Source: JANQJA01 sp965267485
GTDB lineage: Bacteria; Pseudomonadota; Gammaproteobacteria; Pseudomonadales; Azotimanducaceae
Length of the DNA stretch: 64,000 nucleotides
Assembly (NCBI GenBank): GCA_965267485.1
Contig: OZ254080.1
Location: 4,340,001-4,404,000, forward strand
Direction: 5' to 3'
The position numbers were made by a program, and so were the translations under genes. This document shows, one piece after another, positions 20,383-28,236 of this stretch. Numbering within the stretch: position 1 is the first letter of the stretch; every line of letters begins with the position of its first letter. The notes beneath the pieces were generated by a model that was not told where the DNA came from, ran no database searches, and saw only the letters and a program-made list of their open reading frames with translations.

Positions 20383-20458
20383 TGGCAGGCCAGGAGGGAA
20401 TCGAACCCCCAACCTGCGGTTTTGGAGACCGCCGCTCTGCCAATTGAGCTACTGGCCT
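20383..20458 (-). tRNA. tRNA-Trp (anticodon CCA)
   Basis: A 76-nt cloverleaf on the minus strand with encoded 3' CCA. The anticodon loop CTCCAAA is closed by GCGGT/ACCGC, and the T-loop TTCGATT is present. It sits between tufB and secE, as in E. coli. Confidence 0.97.
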
Positions 20459-20490
20459 TCGGAAAATCGTCTTTCTGTCATTTTGATCCT

Positions 20491-21723
20491 GAGCGGCACT
20501 GCTGCCGCTCAGGGTCAAGGAGTCGCTTTGCTACTCCTTGATCTTCGTCACAACGCCGGCGCCTACGGTTCGGCCACCTTCGCGAATCGCGAAGCGCTGG
20601 CCTTCTTCCATCGCGATCGGCGCGATCAGTTCGACGTCCATGTTCACGTTGTCGCCCGGCATCACCATCTCGGTGCCTTCCGGCAGTTCGACCGTGCCCG
20701 TCACGTCCGTCGTCTCGAAGAAAAACTGCGGCTTGTAGCCCTTGAAGAACGGCGTGTGGCGCCCACCCTCATCCTTCGACAGCACGTAGACCTCGCCCTC
20801 GAACTTCGTGTGCGGCGTGATCGATCCCGGCGCCGCCAGGACCTGGCCTCGCTCCACTTCGTCACGCTTCGTGCCGCGCAGCAGTACGCCAACGTTCTCG
20901 CCCGCTCGACCTTCGTCCAGCAGCTTGCGGAACATCTCGACACCCGTGCACGTCGTCTTCGTCGTGTCCTTGATGCCGACAATCTCGATCTCGTCGCCTA
21001 CCTTGATGATGCCCCGCGAGACTCGTCCCGTGACGACCGTGCCGCGACCCGAAATCGAGAATACGTCCTCGATCGGCAGCAGGAACGGCTGGTCAATCGC
21101 CCGCTCCGGCTCCGGAATGTACTCGTCCAGCGTCTCTACCAGCTTCACCACCGACGGCGCGCCAATCTCTGACGTATCGCCTTCCAGTGCCTTCAGCGCG
21201 CTGCCAACCACGATCGGCGTGTCGTCACCCGGGAAGTCGTACTGGTCCAGCAGCTCGCGAACTTCCATCTCGACCAGTTCCAGCAGCTCTTCGTCATCGA
21301 CCATGTCTGCCTTGTTCAGGAACACCACAATGTACGGGACACCGACCTGCTTCGACAGCAGAATGTGCTCCCGTGTCTGCGGCATCGGGCCGTCTGCCGC
21401 GCTGCACACCAGAATCGCTCCGTCCATCTGCGCCGCACCCGTGATCATGTTCTTCACATAGTCCGCGTGACCCGGGCAGTCAACGTGCGCGTAGTGACGC
21501 GTCGGCGAATCGTACTCAACGTGCGAGGTCGCAATCGTGATACCACGCTCACGCTCTTCCGGCGCATTGTCGATCATGTCGAAAGCACGCGCTTCACCGC
21601 TACCATACGTCTCGAAGCACACCTTCGTGATCGCCGCCGTCAGCGTCGTCTTGCCGTGGTCGACGTGGCCGATCGTTCCTACGTTGATATGCGGCTTCGT
21701 CCGCTCAAACTTCTCTTTGGACA
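20491..21723. repeat. tuf duplicate block, copy B
   Basis: Counterpart of 1672-2904: same sequence apart from two internal mismatches seen by eye (near 20947 and 21584). It includes the 8-bp hairpin (20491-20510) after the stop codon. Confidence 0.9.
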
Positions 21724-21724
21724 T
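20531..21724 (-). CDS. tufB: Elongation factor Tu, copy B
   Basis: This gene encodes the same 397-residue EF-Tu as tufA, with GHVDHGKT, DCPGH and NKAD motifs intact. It starts with ATG (21722-21724), preceded by AAGGAG, whereas tufA starts with GTG. It is the only protein-coding member of the tRNA-tufB transcription unit: four tRNA genes precede it and tRNA-Trp follows it. The surroundings differ completely from tufA, but the coding sequences are almost identical, so concerted evolution is clear. Confidence 0.98.
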   Translation of the reverse strand: MSKEKFERTKPHINVGTIGHVDHGKTTLTAAITKVCFETYGSGEARAFDMIDNAPEERERGITIATSHVEYDSPTRHYAHVDCPGHADYVKNMITGAAQMDGAILVCSAADGPMPQTREHILLSKQVGVPYIVVFLNKADMVDDEELLELVEMEVRELLDQYDFPGDDTPIVVGSALKALEGDTSEIGAPSVVKLVETLDEYIPEPERAIDQPFLLPIEDVFSISGRGTVVTGRVSRGIIKVGDEIEIVGIKDTTKTTCTGVEMFRKLLDEGRAGENVGVLLRGTKRDEVERGQVLAAPGSITPHTKFEGEVYVLSKDEGGRHTPFFKGYKPQFFFETTDVTGTVELPEGTEMVMPGDNVNMDVELIAPIAMEEGQRFAIREGGRTVGAGVVTKIKE

Positions 21725-21839
21725 GACCGAGTTTCTCCTTCACGTTGTCCTTCAAACGGCGGCACGCTATCCCAGCGCTCTCCCCAAGAGGATTCAATTG
21801 CCGTTTGAGCTGTTATTTCGTTTCTTGGTTAATAAATAG

Positions 21840-21915
<76 letters not shown>

Positions 21916-21947
21916 GATAACCTGTCACACTTCCTGTTCTGATATTC

Positions 21948-22021
<74 letters not shown>

Positions 22022-22081
22022 GATATTTCGTTCTCATACCCACTGCGGACGCTGCTCTTTCGCTCCAGCCCCCGTATCAAG

Positions 22082-22165
22082 TGGTGGAGGGGGGTGGATT
22101 CGAACCACCGAAGCTTTCGCGTCAGATTTACAGTCTGATCCCTTTGACCGCTCGGGAACCCCTCC
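22082..22165 (-). tRNA. tRNA-Tyr (anticodon GTA)
   Basis: An 84-nt class II tRNA with a long variable arm and encoded CCA. The anticodon loop CTGTAAA is flanked by CAGA/TCTG. Second tRNA of the unit. The 172-nt spacer up to the next tRNA (22166-22337) shows no gene. Confidence 0.96.
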
Positions 22166-22337
22166 GCAAAGAGGCGCTAGATTCTGCCTTCGGCACCCGG
22201 GCATGTCAAATCATAATTCGACGAAAAGCGAGAAAATTCGCGGGCTTGAGGGAGATCAGTCTTGCCGGTGACTCGCTGGACGCATGACCCCGGCAAAAAG
22301 GCCTTGTTTTGCAGTGCAAAAGCGCATTCAAGAAAAA

Positions 22338-22413
22338 TGGTGCCGCAACCAAGGATCGAACTCGGGACCTACTGATTACAAATCAGTTGCTCTACCAGCT
22401 GAGCTATTGCGGC
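22338..22413 (-). tRNA. tRNA-Thr (anticodon TGT)
   Basis: A 76-nt cloverleaf with encoded CCA. Anticodon loop TTTGTAA between ACTGA and TCAGT. First gene of the tRNA-tufB unit, starting about 8 nt after the predicted transcription start. Confidence 0.97.
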
Positions 22414-22426
22414 GTGAATCGCGCGG

Positions 22427-22455
22427 ATTGTAGAGCAAGCCCGAAGGGCAGGCAA
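22427..22455 (-). promoter_or_regulatory. Promoter of the tRNA-tufB unit
   Basis: On the minus strand TTGCCT (22450-22455) and TACAAT (22427-22432) are 17 bp apart. The -10 is followed by a GC-rich discriminator CCGCGCG. It lies directly between the SPOR-like gene and tRNA-Thr(TGT). Confidence 0.7.
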
Positions 22456-23160
22456 TCAATCCGGACACGCACGACTCTGCAGCGATAGCGGAGAGTCACC
22501 GGGCACCAGCGACCGCCAGGCATCCAGCCGGGGTCCCCGGGCCTGACCGGCATCATCGAAAACCCAGAACTGGCGCTCGACCTGGGGCAGAGCCTCGATG
22601 ATGACCTCATAGCCCTGCCGCTCTCGCTCCGCCCGCAACGCCTCGGCTGCATCCCGCGTTGAGAAAAGCCCGAGCGAGATACCCATGGCCTGGTCGCCCT
22701 GGGTAATGATATAGCTGTCGATACCCAGCGACTTGAGCTCGCGCAGCTTCCGGAAGGCCTCCTCAACCGAGGACGCCGGCGGCAACAGGACACGGTAATC
22801 CGTTTCGCCGCCATCCAGATCGATGGCTTTCATTGTTGCCGTGATGTCCAGCGCTGCTGCCTGCTGCACGATGGACTCGGCATCAAACAGGGTCGCGAAC
22901 GGCCCCAGCGCCGTGCAGAACCCGGCCGCCGCCTCGACGTCGGCATCGCGCGACGCCGGACGGGTGACGATCGGGTTGCTGATAACCCGGTTGAGATCGC
23001 TCTGGCGCGACCGATCCGCTTCGCTGAGCAAGGCAATCGTTTCGGACCCGCTGTCATACCGCCCCGTAATCCGTGGTGGCTGCGCCGGCGGATCACGCAG
23101 CATCGCCCATCCCGCGTAGAGAATGTTGAGGATGAGCAGGCTGGCAGCGACGAGCTTCAA
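22456..23160 (-). CDS. Membrane-anchored SPOR-like protein
   Basis: The 234-residue protein has an N-terminal transmembrane anchor (about residues 4-20, ASLLILNILYAGWAML) and a periplasmic region. About residues 80-205 contain the alternating pattern of the SPOR fold (GFCTALGPFATLFDAESIVQQ, then SYIITQGDQAMGISLGLFST). SPOR domains bind denuded peptidoglycan at septa. In Pseudomonas a similar protein lies between coaX and tRNA-Tyr; here it overlaps birA by 4 nt (ATGA), so the two are translationally coupled. The domain assignment is from pattern and context and is moderate. Confidence 0.65.
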   Translation of the reverse strand: MKLVAASLLILNILYAGWAMLRDPPAQPPRITGRYDSGSETIALLSEADRSRQSDLNRVISNPIVTRPASRDADVEAAAGFCTALGPFATLFDAESIVQQAAALDITATMKAIDLDGGETDYRVLLPPASSVEEAFRKLRELKSLGIDSYIITQGDQAMGISLGLFSTRDAAEALRAERERQGYEVIIEALPQVERQFWVFDDAGQARGPRLDAWRSLVPGDSPLSLQSRACPD

Positions 23161-24074
23161 GACACCGCCCGGCGGACACTGACCTCGCCCGCGTTGAACA
23201 TCTTCGTTCCATGACCGGTTTCGAGCAGGAGGTTACCGGATTCATCGATACCGAGATTCCTGCCTTCGACGCGCTCCTCGCCGAGAAGCACAACGAGCGA
23301 CTCGCCGGCGAAGCTGTCGTAGTCGGCCCAGGCCGCTGCAAAGGGCCCAAAGCCCTCGCGACCGAAGTAATCGAGCGCAGGCAACAGGGATTCGAGCAGC
23401 GCGCCCACGATCGCGTTCCGCGACTGTCCGATGTCGTCGGGCAGCGTGCTGAACGCCTGCTCGACCTGTGCGCCGTGCGCCTCGCTCAGGTGAACATTGA
23501 TTCCACAGCCGATGACGACCACATGGTGGTGAGCCGTTGGCGCGGCCAGCTCGACGAGGATGCCACCGAGCTTGCGACCCGCCAGAAGCAGGTCGTTCGG
23601 CCACTTCAGCCCCACACCGGCAACGCCAAGATCGCGAAGGGCGCCCGCGATGGCCATGCCCGCAACGATACTGAGCCCGGCGACGGGAACCTTCCTTGGA
23701 ATCTTCCAGCCAACGCTCATGTAGATGTTCCGGCCAAACGGACTGACCCATTGGCGGCCCCGCCTGCCACGGCCGGCGACCTGTCTTTCGGCCAGGCATA
23801 CGCTGCCATGGAAGTCAGGTTCCCCGACCCGCTCGAGTTGCCAGGTATTGGTAGAACCCACACTGAACAGCGTATCGCAGCGGGCAAGGTGGGCGCCGGC
23901 CAGATTCAGCCCATCGCGAATCGCATTGGAATCCAGCAGTTCGGGCGGATCCGGCAGCCGGCCGTTCTCAAGAGCGAGGCCGAGTTCGTCGAGCACAGGG
24001 GCCGGTACCGCACCCGGAGGCAATGATTCGCCAGCGCACAGTCGACGCACGTGGTCGATAAGCTCATCGTTCAT
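23157..24074 (-). CDS. birA: Biotin--[acetyl-CoA carboxylase] ligase
   Basis: BirA (305 residues) activates biotin with ATP and attaches it to AccB. The catalytic domain is clear: STNTWQLERV, the adenylate-binding loop GRGRRGRQWVSPFGRNIYMS, and KWPNDLLLAGRKLGGILVE, followed by the C-terminal SH3-like domain with GNLLLETGHGTKMFNAGEV. The first 50 residues are short, acidic and do not show a clear helix-turn-helix, so repressor function may be lost. The start ATG has no Shine-Dalgarno sequence, but a TATAAT lies 8 nt upstream, suggesting a leaderless mRNA. It overlaps the SPOR-like gene; coaX, the usual neighbour in Pseudomonas, is missing. Confidence 0.93.
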   Translation of the reverse strand: MNDELIDHVRRLCAGESLPPGAVPAPVLDELGLALENGRLPDPPELLDSNAIRDGLNLAGAHLARCDTLFSVGSTNTWQLERVGEPDFHGSVCLAERQVAGRGRRGRQWVSPFGRNIYMSVGWKIPRKVPVAGLSIVAGMAIAGALRDLGVAGVGLKWPNDLLLAGRKLGGILVELAAPTAHHHVVVIGCGINVHLSEAHGAQVEQAFSTLPDDIGQSRNAIVGALLESLLPALDYFGREGFGPFAAAWADYDSFAGESLVVLLGEERVEGRNLGIDESGNLLLETGHGTKMFNAGEVSVRRAVS

Positions 24075-24082
24075 GGCGCGGA

Positions 24083-24088
24083 ATTATA
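24083..24088 (-). promoter_or_regulatory. -10 element of birA (possible leaderless transcript)
   Basis: TATAAT on the minus strand ends 8 nt before the birA ATG, the spacing expected if transcription starts at the A of the start codon. No good -35 is evident upstream, where the sequence runs into tRNA-Ala. Readthrough from the tRNA operon is the alternative. Confidence 0.45.
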
Positions 24089-24107
24089 GGAGGAAAGACC
24101 GGGGAAG

Positions 24108-24183
24108 TGGTGGAGCCAGGCAGGATCGAACTGCCGACCTCCTGCGTGCAAGGCAGGCGCTCTCCCAGCTGAGCTATGGCCCC
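24108..24183 (-). tRNA. tRNA-Ala (anticodon TGC)
   Basis: A 76-nt cloverleaf with encoded CCA. Anticodon loop CTTGCAC between CCTGC and GCAGG. Normally found in the 16S-23S spacer; here it stands between tRNA-Ile and birA with no rRNA gene. Confidence 0.97.
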
Positions 24184-24251
24184 ACGTCCCGAGACGGGCT
24201 CGCAATATTCCAGATTGGCGGCGCTTCGTAAAGTGCCAGAAGTGCCAAATC

Positions 24252-24328
24252 TGGTGGGTCTGGGTGGACTCGAACCACCGACCTCATCCTTATCAGGGAT
24301 GCGCTCTAACCACCTGAGCTACAGACCC
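24252..24328 (-). tRNA. tRNA-Ile (anticodon GAT)
   Basis: A 77-nt cloverleaf with encoded CCA. Anticodon loop CTGATAA between CATCC and GGATG. It is 68 nt upstream of tRNA-Ala, in the order of a 16S-23S spacer, but 16S rRNA is absent: tyrS ends only 57 nt away. Confidence 0.97.
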
Positions 24329-24342
24329 GCGCGAGGGGGCGT

Positions 24343-24370
24343 ATTATACGCAGGCGGCTTTCCATTACAA
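24343..24370 (-). promoter_or_regulatory. Promoter of the tRNA-Ile/tRNA-Ala pair
   Basis: On the minus strand TTGTAA (24365-24370) and a perfect TATAAT (24343-24348) are 16 bp apart. They are followed by a GC-rich discriminator ACGCCCCC, then the tRNA-Ile 5' end 14 nt past the -10. This makes the tRNA pair an independent operon. Confidence 0.75.
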
Positions 24371-24385
24371 CGACTTCGACGCGGT

Positions 24386-25675
24386 TCATTTCATCACCAC
24401 CAGATGGTGATTCTTCTTGCCCTTCTGGACGATATGGTAGCGGCCGTGAAGCGCGTCTTCCCGGGTCAGAACGAACGCCGCATCGTCGATTTTCTCACCG
24501 TTCACCGATACCGCGTTGCTGCCAATCAGCTTGCGGGCCTGGCCAACCGTGACCTCGCCACGCGGCGTCACGGCCAGCCCCGCATCAACAAGCACCTGCA
24601 CCAGTTCCGTCGGGCCCCCGACCTGACTCGACGGCAGACCATCCTGCGCGAGTTGCCCGAGGTCACTTTCAGCAAGCCCGGTCAGGCTGTTGCGAAAAAG
24701 CGCCTCGCTGATTCGCTCGGCAGCAAGCACCCCTTCATCACCGTGAACGAGGCGGGTCACCTCACCGGCCAGCGCGCGGTGAGCCACCCGTGCGCCCGGG
24801 TCGGTATCGTGCGCCTCGGCAAGCTCACGGCGACGCGCCGGATCGACAAACGTGAAGATATCAATGTAGCGCATCACATCTGCATCCGCGGCGTTCAGCC
24901 AGAACTGGTAGAACGCGTAGGGTGAGGTCAGGGCGGCATCAAGCCAGATCGCATTGCCCATGCTCTTGCCGAACTTCGTGCCGTCCGCTGTCGTGATGAG
25001 CGGGTATGTGATCGCGAACGCCTGAACACTTTCCATGCGGCGTACCAGATCCATTCCGGCCGTAATATTGCCCCACTGGTCGCTGCCACCCATCTGGATG
25101 GTGCAGTCGTGCTGGCGATTGAGCACCACGAAATCGTAGGACTGCAGCAGGGAGTAGCTGAACTCGGTATAGCTGATGCCCATCGACTCGTCTTCCAGCC
25201 GTCGGCGCACGGTTTCCTTCTGAATCATCGCGTTGACGCTGAAGTACTTGCCGATTTCCCGCAGGTATTCGATGACACCCATGGCGCCAAACCACTCGTT
25301 ATTGTCGACGACGATGGCCGAATTCTCGCCGCAGTCGAAATCAAGGAAGCGGGCCGCCTGAACGCGGATCTTCTCGACGAACGCCTGCACGTCTTCCGTC
25401 GACAGCAGTTCACGCTCGCTGTTGCGTCCGCCGGGGTCGCCAATCATCCCGGTCGCGCCGCCTACAAGCAGGATCGGCCGGTGGCCGGCATTCTGGAAGC
25501 GCCGGAGCGCAAGCAGTGGCACCAGATTGCCGATATGGAGACTGTCCGCCGTCGGGTCGAAGCCACAATAGACGGTGCGCATCCCGGTCGAGAGGTGCTG
25601 GCCCAGTTCGTCCTCGAGACTGATCTGGGCAATCATGCCCCGCGCCCGAAGATCTTCCAGAACATTGGTGCTCAT
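24386..25675 (-). CDS. tyrS: Tyrosyl-tRNA synthetase
   Basis: TyrS (429 residues) charges tRNA-Tyr. It is a class I synthetase with HIGN (HIGH-like) at residues 47-50 and KFGKS (KMSKS-like) at 234-238. The tyrosine-binding region GGSDQWGNITAGMDL lies at about 196-210, and a C-terminal S4-like RNA-binding domain (LIGSNAVSVNGEKIDD) follows. Length and KFGKS are typical of the TyrRS form in E. coli and Bacillus. It is divergent from the M23 peptidase gene, and its downstream neighbours are tRNA-Ile and tRNA-Ala. Confidence 0.97.
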   Translation of the reverse strand: MSTNVLEDLRARGMIAQISLEDELGQHLSTGMRTVYCGFDPTADSLHIGNLVPLLALRRFQNAGHRPILLVGGATGMIGDPGGRNSERELLSTEDVQAFVEKIRVQAARFLDFDCGENSAIVVDNNEWFGAMGVIEYLREIGKYFSVNAMIQKETVRRRLEDESMGISYTEFSYSLLQSYDFVVLNRQHDCTIQMGGSDQWGNITAGMDLVRRMESVQAFAITYPLITTADGTKFGKSMGNAIWLDAALTSPYAFYQFWLNAADADVMRYIDIFTFVDPARRRELAEAHDTDPGARVAHRALAGEVTRLVHGDEGVLAAERISEALFRNSLTGLAESDLGQLAQDGLPSSQVGGPTELVQVLVDAGLAVTPRGEVTVGQARKLIGSNAVSVNGEKIDDAAFVLTREDALHGRYHIVQKGKKNHHLVVMK

Positions 25676-25921
25676 CTGTGTTTCTCGCTGTTTTGTCGAC
25701 CAGGGCGCTGCGCGCCGTTCAATTTACGAGCAGCTTGCGGTAGTCTCGACAGCTCGCCCACGTGCCGCAGGACGCGGCGCGAGGAACATACAGGATCGCG
25801 AGATAAATTCAAGCGATCGCGGCCGACAGCCCCACGGAGAAACAGGATCATGGACGATTCAACGCACACCTTGCCGCCACGACGCAGCCTTGCCCGAATC
25901 TCTTCCATTAACTGCTTTCTT

Positions 25922-25950
25922 TTTATATAGTTACGCCAGTTTTATTACAA
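25922..25950 (-). promoter_or_regulatory. Candidate tyrS promoter
   Basis: TTGTAA (25945-25950) and TATAAA (25922-25927) on the minus strand are 17 bp apart, about 250 nt upstream of tyrS. The 311-bp intergenic region 25676-25986 otherwise shows no gene. No clear promoter for the divergent peptidase gene was found. Confidence 0.45.
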
Positions 25951-25986
25951 TTCACAAGAATAAGTTGCGCTAGCCGACTGCTTTAT

Positions 25987-27336
25987 ATGGACGCTTACCC
26001 AAAGTCGCATCTCAAGGCCGCCATTATCCTGACGGTTGCCTTCATCATCATCTTCACGGCGTTGCCTTCCAAGGAAGCGACCATGCTGAAGAGCGAGCCC
26101 GTGTCGCTGGAGATCACGACGGTTGATACCGCGCCCGTCCTCCAGGCAACGGCTGAGCCGGTGCCGGCCCCGGTCGAGGCAGAACCCGAACCCGTCGTCG
26201 AGAAGACCCACTGGCAAACCGTGACCGTGCGGTCCGGTGACAACATGTCGAGGATCTTCCAGCGCGCAGGCCTCTCGGCCCGGACCCTGCACGACATCAT
26301 GAACCTCGGCCCCGACGTCCAGCGTCTTCGAAAGATCATGCCCGGTGAACAGCTTCAGATCGAGACGCGCGCCGACGGGTCGTTACAACAGCTTCGCTAC
26401 GAACAGAGTGCGCTGCGCACACTGATCATCGACCGCGAAGGCGAGGGATACATCGCCCAGTGGGAGGAAGTCGAACCGGAGGTCATCGTTGCTTTTGCAA
26501 CAGCCGATATCTCTGCCGACGCACCGTCGCTGTATCACGCGGGCAAGCGCGCCGGCCTGTCTGACAACATCATCATGAAGCTCTCTTACATCTTTCAGTG
26601 GGATATCAGCTTCGCGCTCGATCTTCGCCAGGGCGACTCATTTACCGTGATGTATGAAGAACACTATGTGCGCGGAGAGAAGATCCGGGAAGGCGACATC
26701 ATCGCCGCCCACTTCTCGAACATGGGTACGCGCTACAACGCGGTTGCCTACGAAGACGCGACCGGGCGTCTGCAGTACTACGCCCCGGATGGCAGCAGCA
26801 TGCGCAAGGCGTTCCTTCGCGACCCTGTCCACTTTTCGCATGTCAGCTCACAGTTCAATCTGAAACGCCTGCACCCGATCCACAAGCACGTCATGCCTCA
26901 CCGGGGCATTGACTACGCCGCGAACACCGGGACCCCGGTTCGCGCATCAGGAGACGGCAAGGTCACCATCGCTCGCCAGAACGCCGCCTCGGGCAAGTAC
27001 ATCGTGATCCAGCACGGTGAGCAGTACACGACCAAGTACCTGCACCTGTCCGCGTTTGCGAATGGTGTACGCGCTGGCAAGCGGGTCAATCAGGGCGATG
27101 TGATCGGCTACGTCGGGTCGACGGGATGGGCAACGGGCCCGCACCTTCACTATGAATTCCTGGTCGGTGGCGTCCACCGCAATCCGCGAACTGTGGCACT
27201 GCCCAAGTCTGAACCGATACCCGAAAGCGAAATGGCGGCCTTCAGGGCGAGAACGCAGCCGCTGCTGGCACGCCTCGATTCACTCGCCGGGCAGACCAGC
27301 TATGCCCAGGCCGAGTCGAACCAGGGCGAAGGGTAA
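25987..27336 (+). CDS. mepM: M23 family murein endopeptidase, MepM-like
   Basis: The 449-residue protein has an N-terminal membrane anchor (about residues 9-26). A Pro/Glu-rich linker follows, then a LysM-like/OapA region at about residues 75-125 and a C-terminal M23 (LytM) metallopeptidase domain. The zinc ligands are visible: H305xxxD309 (HRGID) and the HLH triad at 386-388, within GPHLHYEF. Such enzymes cleave D,D-crosslinks to allow cell-wall growth. In Pseudomonas a homologue lies next to tyrS. It is convergent with erpA, with only 8 bp between the stop codons, and close to a bactofilin gene, a frequent partner of M23 enzymes. No convincing ribosome-binding site precedes the ATG. Confidence 0.9.
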   Translation: MDAYPKSHLKAAIILTVAFIIIFTALPSKEATMLKSEPVSLEITTVDTAPVLQATAEPVPAPVEAEPEPVVEKTHWQTVTVRSGDNMSRIFQRAGLSARTLHDIMNLGPDVQRLRKIMPGEQLQIETRADGSLQQLRYEQSALRTLIIDREGEGYIAQWEEVEPEVIVAFATADISADAPSLYHAGKRAGLSDNIIMKLSYIFQWDISFALDLRQGDSFTVMYEEHYVRGEKIREGDIIAAHFSNMGTRYNAVAYEDATGRLQYYAPDGSSMRKAFLRDPVHFSHVSSQFNLKRLHPIHKHVMPHRGIDYAANTGTPVRASGDGKVTIARQNAASGKYIVIQHGEQYTTKYLHLSAFANGVRAGKRVNQGDVIGYVGSTGWATGPHLHYEFLVGGVHRNPRTVALPKSEPIPESEMAAFRARTQPLLARLDSLAGQTSYAQAESNQGEG

Positions 27337-27344
27337 ACCGCAGT

Positions 27345-27698
27345 CTAGATCGCGAAAGAGTTGCCGCAGCCGCAGGTCGTACTGGCATTCGGGTTGGTGA
27401 CCACAAACCGTGACCCCTGCAGGTCCTCCCGGAAGTCGACGACTGCACCTGCAAGATACTGGTAGCTGAGCGAGTCCACCACGAGTTGGACCCCGCCGTT
27501 CTCGATACACGTATCGTCGTCCTCGAGATCTTCATCGAACGTGAAGCCATACTCGAACCCGGAACAACCACCACCGGTAACGAACACCCTGAGGCGCAGG
27601 TCCTCGTTCTGCTCTTCCGTAATCAGTGCTTTCACCTTGCTGGCGGCAGCATCGGTGAACTGCATCATCTGCGGGGTAAATGTCGAAACGTCACTCAT
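27345..27698 (-). CDS. erpA: Iron-sulfur cluster insertion protein ErpA
   Basis: ErpA (117 residues) is an A-type carrier that delivers Fe-S clusters to targets such as IspG. The three cluster-ligand cysteines are present at C45 (TGGGCSGFEY), C109 and C111 (TTCGCGNSF). Slightly acidic, with a conserved HesB/IscA fold pattern. It is last in a minus-strand group behind the bactofilin and the DUF6776-like gene. ErpA rather than IscA or SufA is suggested by the sequence GCSGFEYGF and the genomic position near tyrS; confidence in the exact subfamily is good. Confidence 0.93.
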   Translation of the reverse strand: MSDVSTFTPQMMQFTDAAASKVKALITEEQNEDLRLRVFVTGGGCSGFEYGFTFDEDLEDDDTCIENGGVQLVVDSLSYQYLAGAVVDFREDLQGSRFVVTNPNASTTCGCGNSFAI

Positions 27699-27735
27699 GG
27701 CGTGGATATGGGAACAGCTCGTGTGAATTCAACCG

Positions 27736-28233
27736 TCAGGAATTGCCCGATACCGCCGTCACGGTTCGGGCCGCCTTCGTTCGGGGCTCCGCGGCATCCG
27801 AGGTGCCAGACGGCTCACTGGCACCGGCCTCCGGCGTCGCCTCCGCGGCGGCGGAATCTGCCGTCCGGGACGACTTGCCCTGCGGCACATGCACCAGATT
27901 GCCGTCCACTCGCGACCCCATCACCATCTCGATCAGGTTGTAGTAGACGTTGCCCTTGATCTCGGCGCGAGCGGCGAGTTCGACATGCTTGTCGGAATGG
28001 ATATCGCCGTAGACCTTGCCGTTGACGATGACTTTCGGTGCGCGAATCTCGCCTTTGACACGCCCCTTCTCACTGACCGTGACGACCCCGCGGGAGCCCT
28101 CCTGCGCGTAGACGTTCCCCTTGATCACGCCGTTGACCAGCAACTGGTCGCTGAAATGTACATCGCCGGAGAGTTCGCAATTGTTGGCAATGAGCGTGAT
28201 GCCAGACTCCGCCTTCGTGGACTTACCAAACAT
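27736..28233 (-). CDS. Bactofilin
   Basis: The 165-residue protein has a central bactofilin domain (DUF583, about residues 14-105) made of short beta-helical repeats such as GDVHFSDQLLVNGVIKGNV and KVYGDIHSDKHVELAARAEIKGNV. Bactofilins polymerise without nucleotide into filaments that position cell-wall enzymes. The tail after residue 115 is Ala/Ser/Glu-rich and probably disordered. It starts 3 nt after the stop codon of the upstream membrane protein gene, so the two are co-translated. The nearby M23 peptidase is a plausible functional partner. Confidence 0.92.
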   Translation of the reverse strand: MFGKSTKAESGITLIANNCELSGDVHFSDQLLVNGVIKGNVYAQEGSRGVVTVSEKGRVKGEIRAPKVIVNGKVYGDIHSDKHVELAARAEIKGNVYYNLIEMVMGSRVDGNLVHVPQGKSSRTADSAAAEATPEAGASEPSGTSDAAEPRTKAARTVTAVSGNS

Positions 28234-28236
28234 TGA

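Noticed and set aside
24184..24251. Remnant of 16S or 23S rRNA around the Ile/Ala tRNA pair
   Set aside because: The 68-nt spacer and the short flanks contain no recognisable rRNA end sequences.
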